DNA of 6,303 nt from Bacteroidales bacterium (GTDB lineage: Bacteria > Bacteroidota > Bacteroidia > Bacteroidales > VadinHA17): assembly GCA_012514255.1 (NCBI GenBank), contig JAAZAP010000198.1, positions 1 through 6,303 on the forward strand. The letters run 5' to 3'. Under the pieces are notes generated by a model. That model had not been told where the DNA came from. It did not search any database and saw only the letters and a list, made by a program, of their open reading frames with translations. This document shows, in pieces, positions 1 to 6,113 of the stretch (the stretch's first letter is position 1; every line of letters starts with the position of its first letter). The position numbers and the translations under genes were made by a program.

Positions 1-151
1 CAATGACTTCATAACCACCGGCTATTCTTTTCTGAAGGATTATGGTTTCATTACCGGCACCATCAATTGTCCCAGTGATCTTGAATTTGGGTTCTCTGGC
101 GCATGATACCGCTACTACCGCTGCCAGTAAAAGGATAATTGTCTTTTTCAT
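1..151 (-). CDS. Lipoprotein with DUF4369-like N-terminus (partial, C-terminus off left edge)
   Basis: Reading leftward from the ATG at 151-149, 50 codons are open to the window edge. The product begins MKKTIILLLAAVVAVSC, a type II (lipoprotein) signal with lipobox AVSC and acylated Cys at residue 17, so the mature protein should be tethered to a membrane. Residues 22-50 (start KFKITGTIDGAGNETIIL) match the style of the DUF4369 domain, a beta-rich module that in Bacteroidota usually precedes a thioredoxin-like (TlpA/AhpC-TSA) domain in periplasmic thiol-disulfide proteins. That domain would lie beyond the edge, so the redox role is inference. The leader before the ATG is A-rich without a Shine-Dalgarno site, which is usual for this phylum. 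A candidate small ORF ends 11 bp upstream, and a -7 element at 289-296 probably drives both. Confidence 0.8.
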   Translation of the reverse strand, partial: MKKTIILLLAAVVAVSCAREPKFKITGTIDGAGNETIILQKRIAGGYEVI

Positions 152-162
152 ACGTTTATTGA

Positions 163-234
163 TTATTTGTTTCTACCGAAGAATGGCATATGCACGCTTT
201 TTTGAATCACTGCAACTGGCGAAACCTTTCTCAT
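163..234 (-). CDS. Candidate small ORF / leader peptide, 23 aa
   Basis: An ATG at 234-232 opens a 23-codon frame ending in TAA at 165-163, 11 bp before the lipoprotein start. The product starts MRKVSPVAVIQ and ends MPFFGRNK; it is basic, with no acidic residue, no signal peptide and no Cys. An AAAGGAAA sequence at 247-240 puts a purine-rich, Shine-Dalgarno-like site about 8 nt before the ATG, which is notable because the flanking lipoprotein has none. With the -7 element at 289-296 the transcript would start near 283, leaving about 50 nt before this ORF. A second ATG at 238-236 in another frame shares the same site and encodes 21 residues ending at 173. I do not recognise the peptide. It may be a real small protein, a leader peptide acting on the lipoprotein gene, or chance. 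Confidence 0.35.
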   Translation of the reverse strand: MRKVSPVAVIQKSVHMPFFGRNK

Positions 235-288
235 GCATGTTTCCTTTGATATTCTTAATTCTGTAAACACCTCTTTTTTGTGAAGGTT

Positions 289-296
289 CAAATATA
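289..296 (-). promoter_or_regulatory. Bacteroidota -7 promoter element (TATATTTG)
   Basis: On the minus strand this reads TATATTTG, a perfect match to the Bacteroidota sigma-ABfr -7 consensus TAnnTTTG. It lies 12 bp past the meaB stop codon and points toward the small ORF and lipoprotein. No clear TTG -33 box is seen 19-21 bp upstream, where the sequence is the A/T-rich end of meaB. A transcript from here would have about 130 nt before the lipoprotein start. The lipoprotein may also be reached by read-through from meaB, since no terminator is visible between them. Confidence 0.5.
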
Positions 297-307
297 CAAT
301 TATTTAA

Positions 308-1408
308 TTATTCTCCTTCCCGCTCAAAATACTTGTCGAGCAGCAGGGTCGCCGGCTTGTATGAAGTAGTCTCACCCTCACGGAGCTGGCGCTCCAGTTC
401 AGGAAGCATGGCTGCCACCTCCGGGTGGCTGTAGAATGCATGTTTCAGTGTATCATTTATGGTTTCGTGCATCCGTGTCACTGCCTGTTCCCTCCTCCTT
501 TCCCAGAACCAGCCATTGCTCTTGGTAATACTGACATATTCGCGAATGGTCTCCCATATTTCCGCTATACCGGTTTTTTCCAGCGAGGAGCAGGTGAGAA
601 CCCTCGGATTCCATTTCGACGGTGCCGGCGGGAAAAGGTGAAGCGCATTCTTATACTCTGTCCTGGCCATCTCAGCCTTGCGTACATTGCTTCCGTCAGC
701 CTTGGTTATGACTATGGTGTCAGCCATCTCCATGATGCCTCGCTTGATCCCCTGGAGTTCGTCACCTGCGCCGGCAAGCATCAGCACCAGGAAGAAGTCG
801 ACCATTGAATGGGCCGCGGTCTCTGACTGTCCCACCCCTACAGTCTCTACAAGGATAGTATCAAATCCGGCAGCTTCACACAATATGATTGTTTCCCGGG
901 TTTTTCTTGCCACTCCTCCCAGTGTGCCAGCGGAAGGTGAAGGGCGGATAAAGGCATCAGGGTCCGTACTCAGTTGTTCCATCCTGGTCTTGTCGCCCAT
1001 AATGCTGCCCCCGCTCTGCTGGCTGCTGGGATCAATGGCCAGTACCGCCAATCGTCTTCCGTAGCGTCTCGTCAGCAATGGACCGAATGTGTCAATGAAG
1101 GTGCTCTTCCCGGCACCCGGGACACCTGTTATTCCGATCCTTACTGACCGCGAGCTGGCTGGCAGGCAGCGTTCAACCACCGCCTGGGCAAGTTCATAAT
1201 GTTCGGGAAGATTGCTCTCAATAAGCGTTATGGCCTGGCTGAGGATAGTGCGGTTACCGCGAAGGATACCATCGGCATAATCATCAGCACTGAGTGTCCT
1301 GCGCCTGTTTTTCCTCAGGCGGCTCAGCATGTCAGGATTTATGCTCGGAGGCTGGGGTACTCCCTGCTGTACCGAAAGAGCCCCGGCTGATCTCCTTTCC
1401 CTGCTCAT
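308..1408 (-). CDS. meaB: MeaB/ArgK-type GTPase, methylmalonyl-CoA mutase chaperone
   Basis: This 366-residue cytosolic protein has the full G3E-family MeaB (YgfD/ArgK) signature. Residues 95-102 are the Walker A loop GVPGAGKS; 125-143 hold the IDPSS...GGSIMGDKTRM segment; RPSPSAGTLGGV is at 155-166; ETVGVGQSE at 188-196 is the switch region; TKAD at 235-238 is the base-specificity motif; CSS at 273-275 is a likely G5. The C-terminal third is the helical dimerisation arm typical of the family. MeaB proteins bind adenosylcobalamin-dependent methylmalonyl-CoA mutase and use GTP hydrolysis to gate cofactor loading and protect the enzyme; older LAO/AO kinase annotations are obsolete. The start is supported by GGGAGG, ending 11 nt upstream. 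The protein carries about 35 extra N-terminal residues with a basic patch (RLRKNRRR, 30-37) before the conserved LSADDYADGIL, so Met27 is an alternative start. It follows the DUF1573 gene by 26 bp. No mutase gene is present in the window. Confidence 0.95.
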   Translation of the reverse strand: MSRERRSAGALSVQQGVPQPPSINPDMLSRLRKNRRRTLSADDYADGILRGNRTILSQAITLIESNLPEHYELAQAVVERCLPASSRSVRIGITGVPGAGKSTFIDTFGPLLTRRYGRRLAVLAIDPSSQQSGGSIMGDKTRMEQLSTDPDAFIRPSPSAGTLGGVARKTRETIILCEAAGFDTILVETVGVGQSETAAHSMVDFFLVLMLAGAGDELQGIKRGIMEMADTIVITKADGSNVRKAEMARTEYKNALHLFPPAPSKWNPRVLTCSSLEKTGIAEIWETIREYVSITKSNGWFWERRREQAVTRMHETINDTLKHAFYSHPEVAAMLPELERQLREGETTSYKPATLLLDKYFEREGE

Positions 1409-1418
1409 TCTTCTGATT

Positions 1419-1427
1419 GCCTCCCTC
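1419..1427 (-). promoter_or_regulatory. Shine-Dalgarno site of meaB
   Basis: On the minus strand the short gap between the DUF1573 stop and the meaB start contains GAGGGAGGC, with GGAGG ending about 11 nt before the ATG at 1408. It supports that start over the internal Met27. A strong Shine-Dalgarno site is uncommon in this phylum and suggests that meaB is translated independently of the upstream gene. Confidence 0.55.
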
Positions 1428-1434
1428 TGGTCTT

Positions 1435-2526
1435 TTACTTCGCGCTGGTCTCCGGAACAAGAACCTCACCCTTGATCATCAGCATTACCTGTGAGTTCCT
1501 GGGATCATTGGTGTAAACAAAGATATTCTTGTATATCTGACCCTTGTAGCCTCCTGAATTAAACTTCGCCTTAATGGAACCCTTATCTCCGGGCTTGATC
1601 ACGTTTTCCGTAGGCATCAGCGCCGTACATCCGCAGCCCGACTTGACATGCCTGATGATCAGGTCACTCTTGCCCTCATTTGTAAAGGAGAATTCCACAT
1701 TAGCTGATGACTTTTGCGGAATGGTCCCGAAATTCACGGTGTTAGATTCCAGTTTGAAAACCGGGGCATTGGCGAGCTCCTGCGCATTGAGGCCTGAAAA
1801 GTCTTCAACCAGGTTGGCTGACACATAGAGATATATGTTTGGCTGTTTCTGACCATTTACCTTCAGCCGCACCAGATCATTTACATTGCCCCATGCACCG
1901 GCGTTGAGTCTGGCATCATATGTACCTTCAATGATACCCTTCTCACCCGGCTTCAGGGTGGCAGGTGTAACCTTAAGTCTGAGATGAGCTGGCAATCCTT
2001 CAAACTCTACAGTGGCCGGCTCCTTCGATGTGTTGATTACAGGCATCACCCTGATCTTTTTCTCCGTCTTCTTTGTGGTGGTGAATGCCAGGTGGTTCGA
2101 CTGGAATCTGACCGGACCCACGGCAAAGGTAAAGAGCTCCTCTATCGTCTTTTCACGCGGAGTAACCTCGCCTTCAATGATCAGTACAGTCACAGCAGGC
2201 TTCGCATTTGAATATACTGAGATGCTCTTGGCGAACCGGCTGTTGTAACCACGCGGATCGAAAACAGCAGTAACAAATCCCTTGCCTCCCGGCGGAACAG
2301 GTGATTTGGTATAGTCTGACGCTGTACAGCCACATGAGGGCTGCACCCTGGTTATGACCAGAACCGAGTCACCGGTATTTGTAAAGTGAAAAACCGCTTC
2401 CTGCTTCCCGGCTTCCTCCTTTATGGTGCCGTAATTATGACGCGTGCTGGCAAAATTCAGCTTCGGCTGGGCTGCCAACCCGGCAAAAGTCATTGATAAA
2501 ACCAGAAATGTCAAAAACCTTTTCAT
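1435..2526 (-). CDS. Exported protein with two DUF1573 domains
   Basis: The 363-residue product starts with a Sec signal peptide (MKRFLTFLVLSMTFAGLAAQ, cleavage near residue 19-20), so it acts in the periplasm or at the surface. Two copies of the DUF1573 domain, an immunoglobulin-like beta-sandwich, flank a middle section. The first covers about 22-120 (FASTRHNYGTI, then PSCGCTA at 63-69, PPGGKGFVTAVFDPRG). The second covers about 255-356 (LESNTVNFGTI, then SGCGCTA at 296-302, KPGDKGSIKAKFNSGGYKG). Each has the diagnostic CGC motif (Cys65/67 and Cys298/300). The middle part (about 130-240) looks like a related beta-sandwich without the Cys pair but with a KPGEKG turn (192-197). Biochemical function of the family is not established. 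It is the first gene of a probable two-gene unit with meaB. The ATG at 2526 directly precedes the signal peptide; no Shine-Dalgarno site is seen. Confidence 0.9.
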   Translation of the reverse strand: MKRFLTFLVLSMTFAGLAAQPKLNFASTRHNYGTIKEEAGKQEAVFHFTNTGDSVLVITRVQPSCGCTASDYTKSPVPPGGKGFVTAVFDPRGYNSRFAKSISVYSNAKPAVTVLIIEGEVTPREKTIEELFTFAVGPVRFQSNHLAFTTTKKTEKKIRVMPVINTSKEPATVEFEGLPAHLRLKVTPATLKPGEKGIIEGTYDARLNAGAWGNVNDLVRLKVNGQKQPNIYLYVSANLVEDFSGLNAQELANAPVFKLESNTVNFGTIPQKSSANVEFSFTNEGKSDLIIRHVKSGCGCTALMPTENVIKPGDKGSIKAKFNSGGYKGQIYKNIFVYTNDPRNSQVMLMIKGEVLVPETSAK

Positions 2527-2550
2527 GTGTAAACAATTTGATTTGAAATA

Positions 2551-2571
2551 TCACATGAAACCCTCATGTCA
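2551..2571. repeat. Inverted repeat, ACATGA-aaccc-TCATGT core
   Basis: Arms at 2551-2558 and 2564-2571 pair in 7 of 8 positions (the inner 6 perfectly) around a 5-nt spacer. The repeat lies 25 bp before the DUF1573 gene start, so it could be an operator, or a small stem-loop in that gene's mRNA leader. The stem is short and A/T-rich, so its function is uncertain. Confidence 0.35.
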
Positions 2572-2675
2572 CCATGTCTGTTTTCATTCTCGTCTGTAAT
2601 GAAATAACATTCAGGTTTCATAATACATATACTTACTGCCCTCTCACGGGCCTGTCAGTTGTCAATTCGTTTCAT
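2555..2675. promoter_or_regulatory. Cluster of TTTCAT/ATGAAA hexamers, possible operator array
   Basis: The hexamer TTTCAT, or its complement ATGAAA, occurs five times: 2555-2560, 2582-2587, 2599-2604, 2616-2621 and 2670-2675. A further copy at 2521-2526 is just the start codon plus Lys codon of the DUF1573 gene. The three middle copies alternate in strand with a regular 17-bp step; two of them form a perfect 7-bp inverted repeat (TTTCATT 2582-2588, AATGAAA 2598-2604). They lie between the putative minus-strand promoter and the DUF1573 start, so they could be repressor sites or leader RNA structure. A/T richness makes chance possible. Confidence 0.3.
2638..2651. repeat. Small GC hairpin (GCCC-tctcac-GGGC)
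   Basis: Perfect 4-bp arms at 2638-2641 and 2648-2651 surround a 6-nt loop, with further imperfect pairing of flanking ACT and AGT. It falls within the predicted untranslated leader of the DUF1573 gene. There is no adjacent T-tract on either strand, so it is not a terminator by the usual rule. Confidence 0.25.
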
Positions 2676-2716
2676 TAACAAAGATCAGGCCATTCGGGTT
2701 GTATCATAATAACCGC

Positions 2717-2724
2717 CAAAATTA
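2717..2724 (-). promoter_or_regulatory. Possible -7 promoter element for DUF1573-meaB unit (TAATTTTG)
   Basis: On the minus strand this is TAATTTTG, a perfect TAnnTTTG match. It lies 190 bp before the DUF1573 start and would give a leader of about 185 nt that spans the hexamer cluster and the inverted repeats. No TTG box is seen at the usual spacing, and the region is A/T-rich, so this is less secure than the divergent promoter at 2743-2774. Confidence 0.4.
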
Positions 2725-2742
2725 ACAAAAAAGTATATGCCG

Positions 2743-2774
2743 TTGTTTTTTTATTGGTTTATACATTAGATTTG
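2743..2774 (+). promoter_or_regulatory. Promoter of the large outer-membrane gene (-33 TTG, -7 TAGATTTG)
   Basis: The -7 element TAGATTTG at 2767-2774 is a perfect TAnnTTTG match, and a TTG at 2743-2745 lies 21 bp upstream at an acceptable -33 spacing. Transcription should start near 2780, giving a leader of about 58 nt. This placement also rules out any start codon upstream of about 2780 for the large gene. Confidence 0.65.
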
Positions 2775-2794
2775 TCTCACGGTTACTCTCTTTT

Positions 2795-2829
2795 GGAACA
2801 GATTTTGTTCCGTTGCGGAGGCGTTCCGC
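2795..2829 (+). promoter_or_regulatory. Structured mRNA leader with two alternative folds around GGAGG
   Basis: Two perfect inverted repeats lie in tandem between the promoter and the start codon: GGAACA (2795-2800) with TGTTCC (2806-2811), and GCGGA (2815-2819) with TCCGC (2825-2829). GTTCCG is directly repeated at 2807-2812 and 2823-2828, so GGAAC can instead pair with 2823-2827, enclosing a TCCG-ttg-CGGA stem (2809-2812 with 2816-2819). The two folds exclude each other. A GGAGG at 2817-2821 is partly inside the second stem in either fold. It lies 16 nt before the ATG at 2838, too far for a standard site, but 10 nt before an in-frame TTG at 2832. This suggests translational control but does not prove it. 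Confidence 0.4.
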
Positions 2830-2837
2830 CATTGGTT

Positions 2838-5800
2838 ATGACAAGAAAAAGACCCTTAATACTGTTCCTGGCAATCCTCTGTTTTTTGACGGTGACACCC
2901 GCTACCGGCCAGTTCTATAATGGCATGCAGATGACATTCGGAAAGAACCGGGTGCAGCATAAGGATTTCTACTGGACCTGGTTCAGGTTCGACGAGATGG
3001 ACGTCTACTACAATGAGTTCGGCAGAGAGGTGGCTGAATATGCCTCAATGGTGGCAAAGGAGAAACTGGATGAGATAGAGGATTACTTTGACTATACCCT
3101 TGACAAGCGGCCAATACTTATAGTCTATAATAAAAAGAACGATTTTCGTCAGAGTAACGTAGGCCTTATCTCAGCCGAGGAGGACTATAACGTGGGCGGG
3201 TACAGCCGGGTCATCAAGAACAAGGTGATGCTGTGGTTCAATGGTGATCACGAGGAGTTTAGCAAACAGATCGCATCAGCCATTGCCGAGGTGGTGGTCT
3301 ATGAGATGCTCTACAATGCCGATCTGCGTGACAGGGTAACCAGCAACAACCAGATACAGATACCTGACTGGTATATAAAGGGCCTGATCAATTATGTCGC
3401 CTTCGGATGGGACAGCGAGACAGACAACCGTGTCAGGGACGGCTTTGAGAACAACCGCTACCGGAACCTTGACAATCTTGAGTATGAGGAGGCGGTCTTC
3501 GCCGGACACTCGTTCTGGAAATATATAGGAGATACCTACGGAGATGCTATCATACCAAACATCATCTACCTCTCAAAGATTTACCGCAATATAGAGGACG
3601 GCTTCCTCTATGGCCTGGGAAAGAGCATCAAGGATACCTATCGCGACTGGAGAAACTACTACACCGAATACTATCAGATCAAGCCGGGAAAGAACTATAT
3701 CAAACCGCCTGAGATCAGGAAGGGCAGGCACTATGAACGGTTCACCACGGTAAAAGTCAGTCCTGACGGCAGATACGTTGCCTGGGTATCAAACGACTGG
3801 GGCAAGAGGAAGATATGGCTTTATGACACCTCAACCGGCAAGTCAGACAGGATCTTTAAGATTGAACCACGATACGAGCAGACTGTTGATTACGTCTACC
3901 CGGTACTGACATGGCACCCGGGAGGAAAAATACTCACCTTCGCCAATGAGGAGAAAGGCGCCGTGGAACTTTACTTCTATCGTATCGACCAGAAAAAGAG
4001 AGAACAGAGGACAATGCCCTTCTTTGAAAAAGTGCTGTCACTCTCATACTCCCCTGACGGTTCCCGCCTGCTTGCCTCAGCAGTGATCAACGGCATGACT
4101 GACATCTATGTGCATACCATTATAAGTGGTACCAATGAACGGATAACCTATGACGTTGCTGATGACCTGGATCCCTCTTTCCTGAAGGGAAAAGATGAAA
4201 CGATCATCTTTTCCTCGAACAGGCTGACCGATACTCTCTCCAACACAGGTAATCCGCAGGAGAGAACAGGACTGACATATAACCTGTTTACCTATGATCT
4301 CAGGGCACGTGACGGTAAACTCACAAGGCTTGACGAAGACTCCATGCAGGATCTCACAAGACCCCTGGAGGCTTCTGTTACTTCTACCGGATTCACCGGT
4401 AACGGTAACGGGATCATGAACCACTATACCGGCACCATTGACAGCACAATTGCATACATTGACACAGCACTTCATTACACCTACTTCATTAACCCACGCC
4501 AGACCACTGATTTTCCGAGAAACCTTGAAGCCTTTGACCGCAACGGAGGTCAGGATGCTGCAGTAATATTCGACGCAGGGCGATACAGGCTTATGACCGG
4601 CCCCTCCGAGACAGCGCCAGCTGTCGACAGCGGCGATGTCATGATCACAATGTGGAGGATGGAGGAGTCAGCGCTTCTCAGGGCAGCCGACAGTATCAAC
4701 CAGGTCAGGGAGTGGTTGCTGGCTGAAAGGGCCCGCATGAATGACACCCTGAAGAAGCCATTGTACGAATACTACGCCCCGGCTGATGAGCCGATCGACT
4801 TCCGCAATTATGTATTTGAAAAGGAAAAGGAGAACTTTTATGAACTGCAATGGAGGAAGGATTACATGGACATCGACCTTGACACCTCCAGGCTCAGTAT
4901 GCCCAATGCCCTGGTCTACAGACCGGCATTCTACAATAACTACACAGCCACTCAGGTCGACTTTAACTTCCTGAACAACACCTACCAGGCCTACAATGGC
5001 GGAGCGCCATACTTCAATCCGGGACTGAACATGCTTATCAAGATAGGCACGATAGACCTGTTTGAAGACTACCGCATTACCGGTGGCTTCAGATTCTCAG
5101 GCAATTTTGACAGCAATGAGTACCTGGTAAGCCTTGAGGCACTCAGGGGCAAGTTCGACAAGCAGATAATCTTCCACAAGCAGTCATTTGACACGTACAA
5201 TGACACCAGCTATTACAAGATAAAGAGCTATACCACATACATGTCGCTCAGGAAACCGCTCAGTGCCGTTCTCTCACTGAAAGGTACCCTTACCTACCGG
5301 TATGACAGCTACGTGTTGCAATCTACCGATCTGGCCACTCTGATGGCCCCCTCGTTTGACCGTCACTGGGCCGGCCTGAAGGGTGAGGTCATATATGATA
5401 ATACCCGCAAGCGGACAATCAATATCTATTACGGTACCCGGTTCAAGGTGTTCGGTGAGTATTACAGGGAAGTGAACGCCACCAAGAGCGACATGTTTGT
5501 GCTGGGAGCTGATTTCAGACATTACCAGAAGATCCACCGTGACCTGATATGGGCCAACCGCTTTGCCGCCAGTAGCTCTTTCGGCCCTTCAAGATTGATT
5601 TATTACATGGGAGGCGTTGACAACTGGATGAAACTGCCCTTCAGCAATGTGCCCATGTTTGATCAGACCGTGCCTGTAAACCCGAATGTGAATTACGGAT
5701 TCCAGGCACTGGCCACCAATATGAGGGGTTTCACCCAGAACATTCGCAACGGCAGCAACTTTGCACTGGTCAACAGCGAGTTAAGATGGCCGGTAATAAG

Positions 5801-6113
5801 ATACTTCGCAGGTCACCCGCTGCGGTCCAACTTCCTTAACAGCTTCCAGTTGGTCGGTTTTTATGACATAGGTATGGCCTGGACAGGCTGGGATCCGTGG
5901 GGCAATGAGAACTACTGGAATGACCAGGTATATCAGAACGGCCCGGTAAAGGTTACCGTTGACGCCATGCGGGATCCCCTGGTAATGGGATTTGGCGGTG
6001 GAGCACGGGCTCAGCTCTTCGGTTACTTCCTCAGGGCTGACCTGGCCTGGGGAATTGATAACGGCTATATCCTGCCAAAAATATTCTATCTCTCCTTCAG
6101 TCTCGACTTCTGA
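2838..6113 (+). CDS. Outer-membrane protein: pseudo-gluzincin, PD40 beta-propeller and Omp85-like barrel
   Basis: The 1091-residue product starts at the ATG at 2838, which begins a clear Sec signal peptide (MTRKRPLILFLAILCFL, cleavage near residue 24). The frame is open upstream, but those codons precede the predicted transcription start. Residues about 45-280 resemble a gluzincin peptidase of the peptidase MA type. The helix normally holding HExxH reads AIAEVVVYE (148-156), and the usual WxxEGxAxY reads WYIKGLINY (178-186), so the zinc ligands are lost. Residues about 296-500 carry TolB-like PD40 blades (VSPDGRYVAWVS 307-318, YSPDGSRLLASA 404-415, then DDLDPSF and IIFSSNR). A divergent stretch and a charged helical segment (about 600-670) follow. 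Residues about 695-1091 form a beta-barrel with MRGF (962-965), the Omp85 loop-6 motif, then NSELRWP (979-985) and a terminal Phe. No POTRA repeats are seen. It may be annotated as TolB-like or as a WD40-like hypothetical protein. Its role, perhaps in outer-membrane assembly or secretion, is inference. Confidence 0.85.
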   Translation: MTRKRPLILFLAILCFLTVTPATGQFYNGMQMTFGKNRVQHKDFYWTWFRFDEMDVYYNEFGREVAEYASMVAKEKLDEIEDYFDYTLDKRPILIVYNKKNDFRQSNVGLISAEEDYNVGGYSRVIKNKVMLWFNGDHEEFSKQIASAIAEVVVYEMLYNADLRDRVTSNNQIQIPDWYIKGLINYVAFGWDSETDNRVRDGFENNRYRNLDNLEYEEAVFAGHSFWKYIGDTYGDAIIPNIIYLSKIYRNIEDGFLYGLGKSIKDTYRDWRNYYTEYYQIKPGKNYIKPPEIRKGRHYERFTTVKVSPDGRYVAWVSNDWGKRKIWLYDTSTGKSDRIFKIEPRYEQTVDYVYPVLTWHPGGKILTFANEEKGAVELYFYRIDQKKREQRTMPFFEKVLSLSYSPDGSRLLASAVINGMTDIYVHTIISGTNERITYDVADDLDPSFLKGKDETIIFSSNRLTDTLSNTGNPQERTGLTYNLFTYDLRARDGKLTRLDEDSMQDLTRPLEASVTSTGFTGNGNGIMNHYTGTIDSTIAYIDTALHYTYFINPRQTTDFPRNLEAFDRNGGQDAAVIFDAGRYRLMTGPSETAPAVDSGDVMITMWRMEESALLRAADSINQVREWLLAERARMNDTLKKPLYEYYAPADEPIDFRNYVFEKEKENFYELQWRKDYMDIDLDTSRLSMPNALVYRPAFYNNYTATQVDFNFLNNTYQAYNGGAPYFNPGLNMLIKIGTIDLFEDYRITGGFRFSGNFDSNEYLVSLEALRGKFDKQIIFHKQSFDTYNDTSYYKIKSYTTYMSLRKPLSAVLSLKGTLTYRYDSYVLQSTDLATLMAPSFDRHWAGLKGEVIYDNTRKRTINIYYGTRFKVFGEYYREVNATKSDMFVLGADFRHYQKIHRDLIWANRFAASSSFGPSRLIYYMGGVDNWMKLPFSNVPMFDQTVPVNPNVNYGFQALATNMRGFTQNIRNGSNFALVNSELRWPVIRYFAGHPLRSNFLNSFQLVGFYDIGMAWTGWDPWGNENYWNDQVYQNGPVKVTVDAMRDPLVMGFGGGARAQLFGYFLRADLAWGIDNGYILPKIFYLSFSLDF

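Noticed and set aside
42..266. Plus-strand open frame of 74 codons
   Set aside because: It is antisense to the lipoprotein signal sequence and its leader; the minus-strand reading gives a clear lipobox and DUF4369-like sequence.
425..808. Plus-strand open frames inside meaB (also 678-1064)
   Set aside because: They are antisense shadows of a well-recognised GTPase with all motifs intact, and their products look like no family.
2754..2837. Longer N-terminus for the large outer-membrane protein starting at a TTG at 2754
   Set aside because: It would put 28 non-signal residues before an obvious signal peptide, and the TTG lies inside the promoter, upstream of the predicted transcription start.
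4077..4475. Minus-strand open frame of 132 codons within the large gene (also 5274-5537 and 3276-3509)
   Set aside because: They lie opposite a continuous long coding frame with recognisable domains, with no promoter or ribosome site evident.
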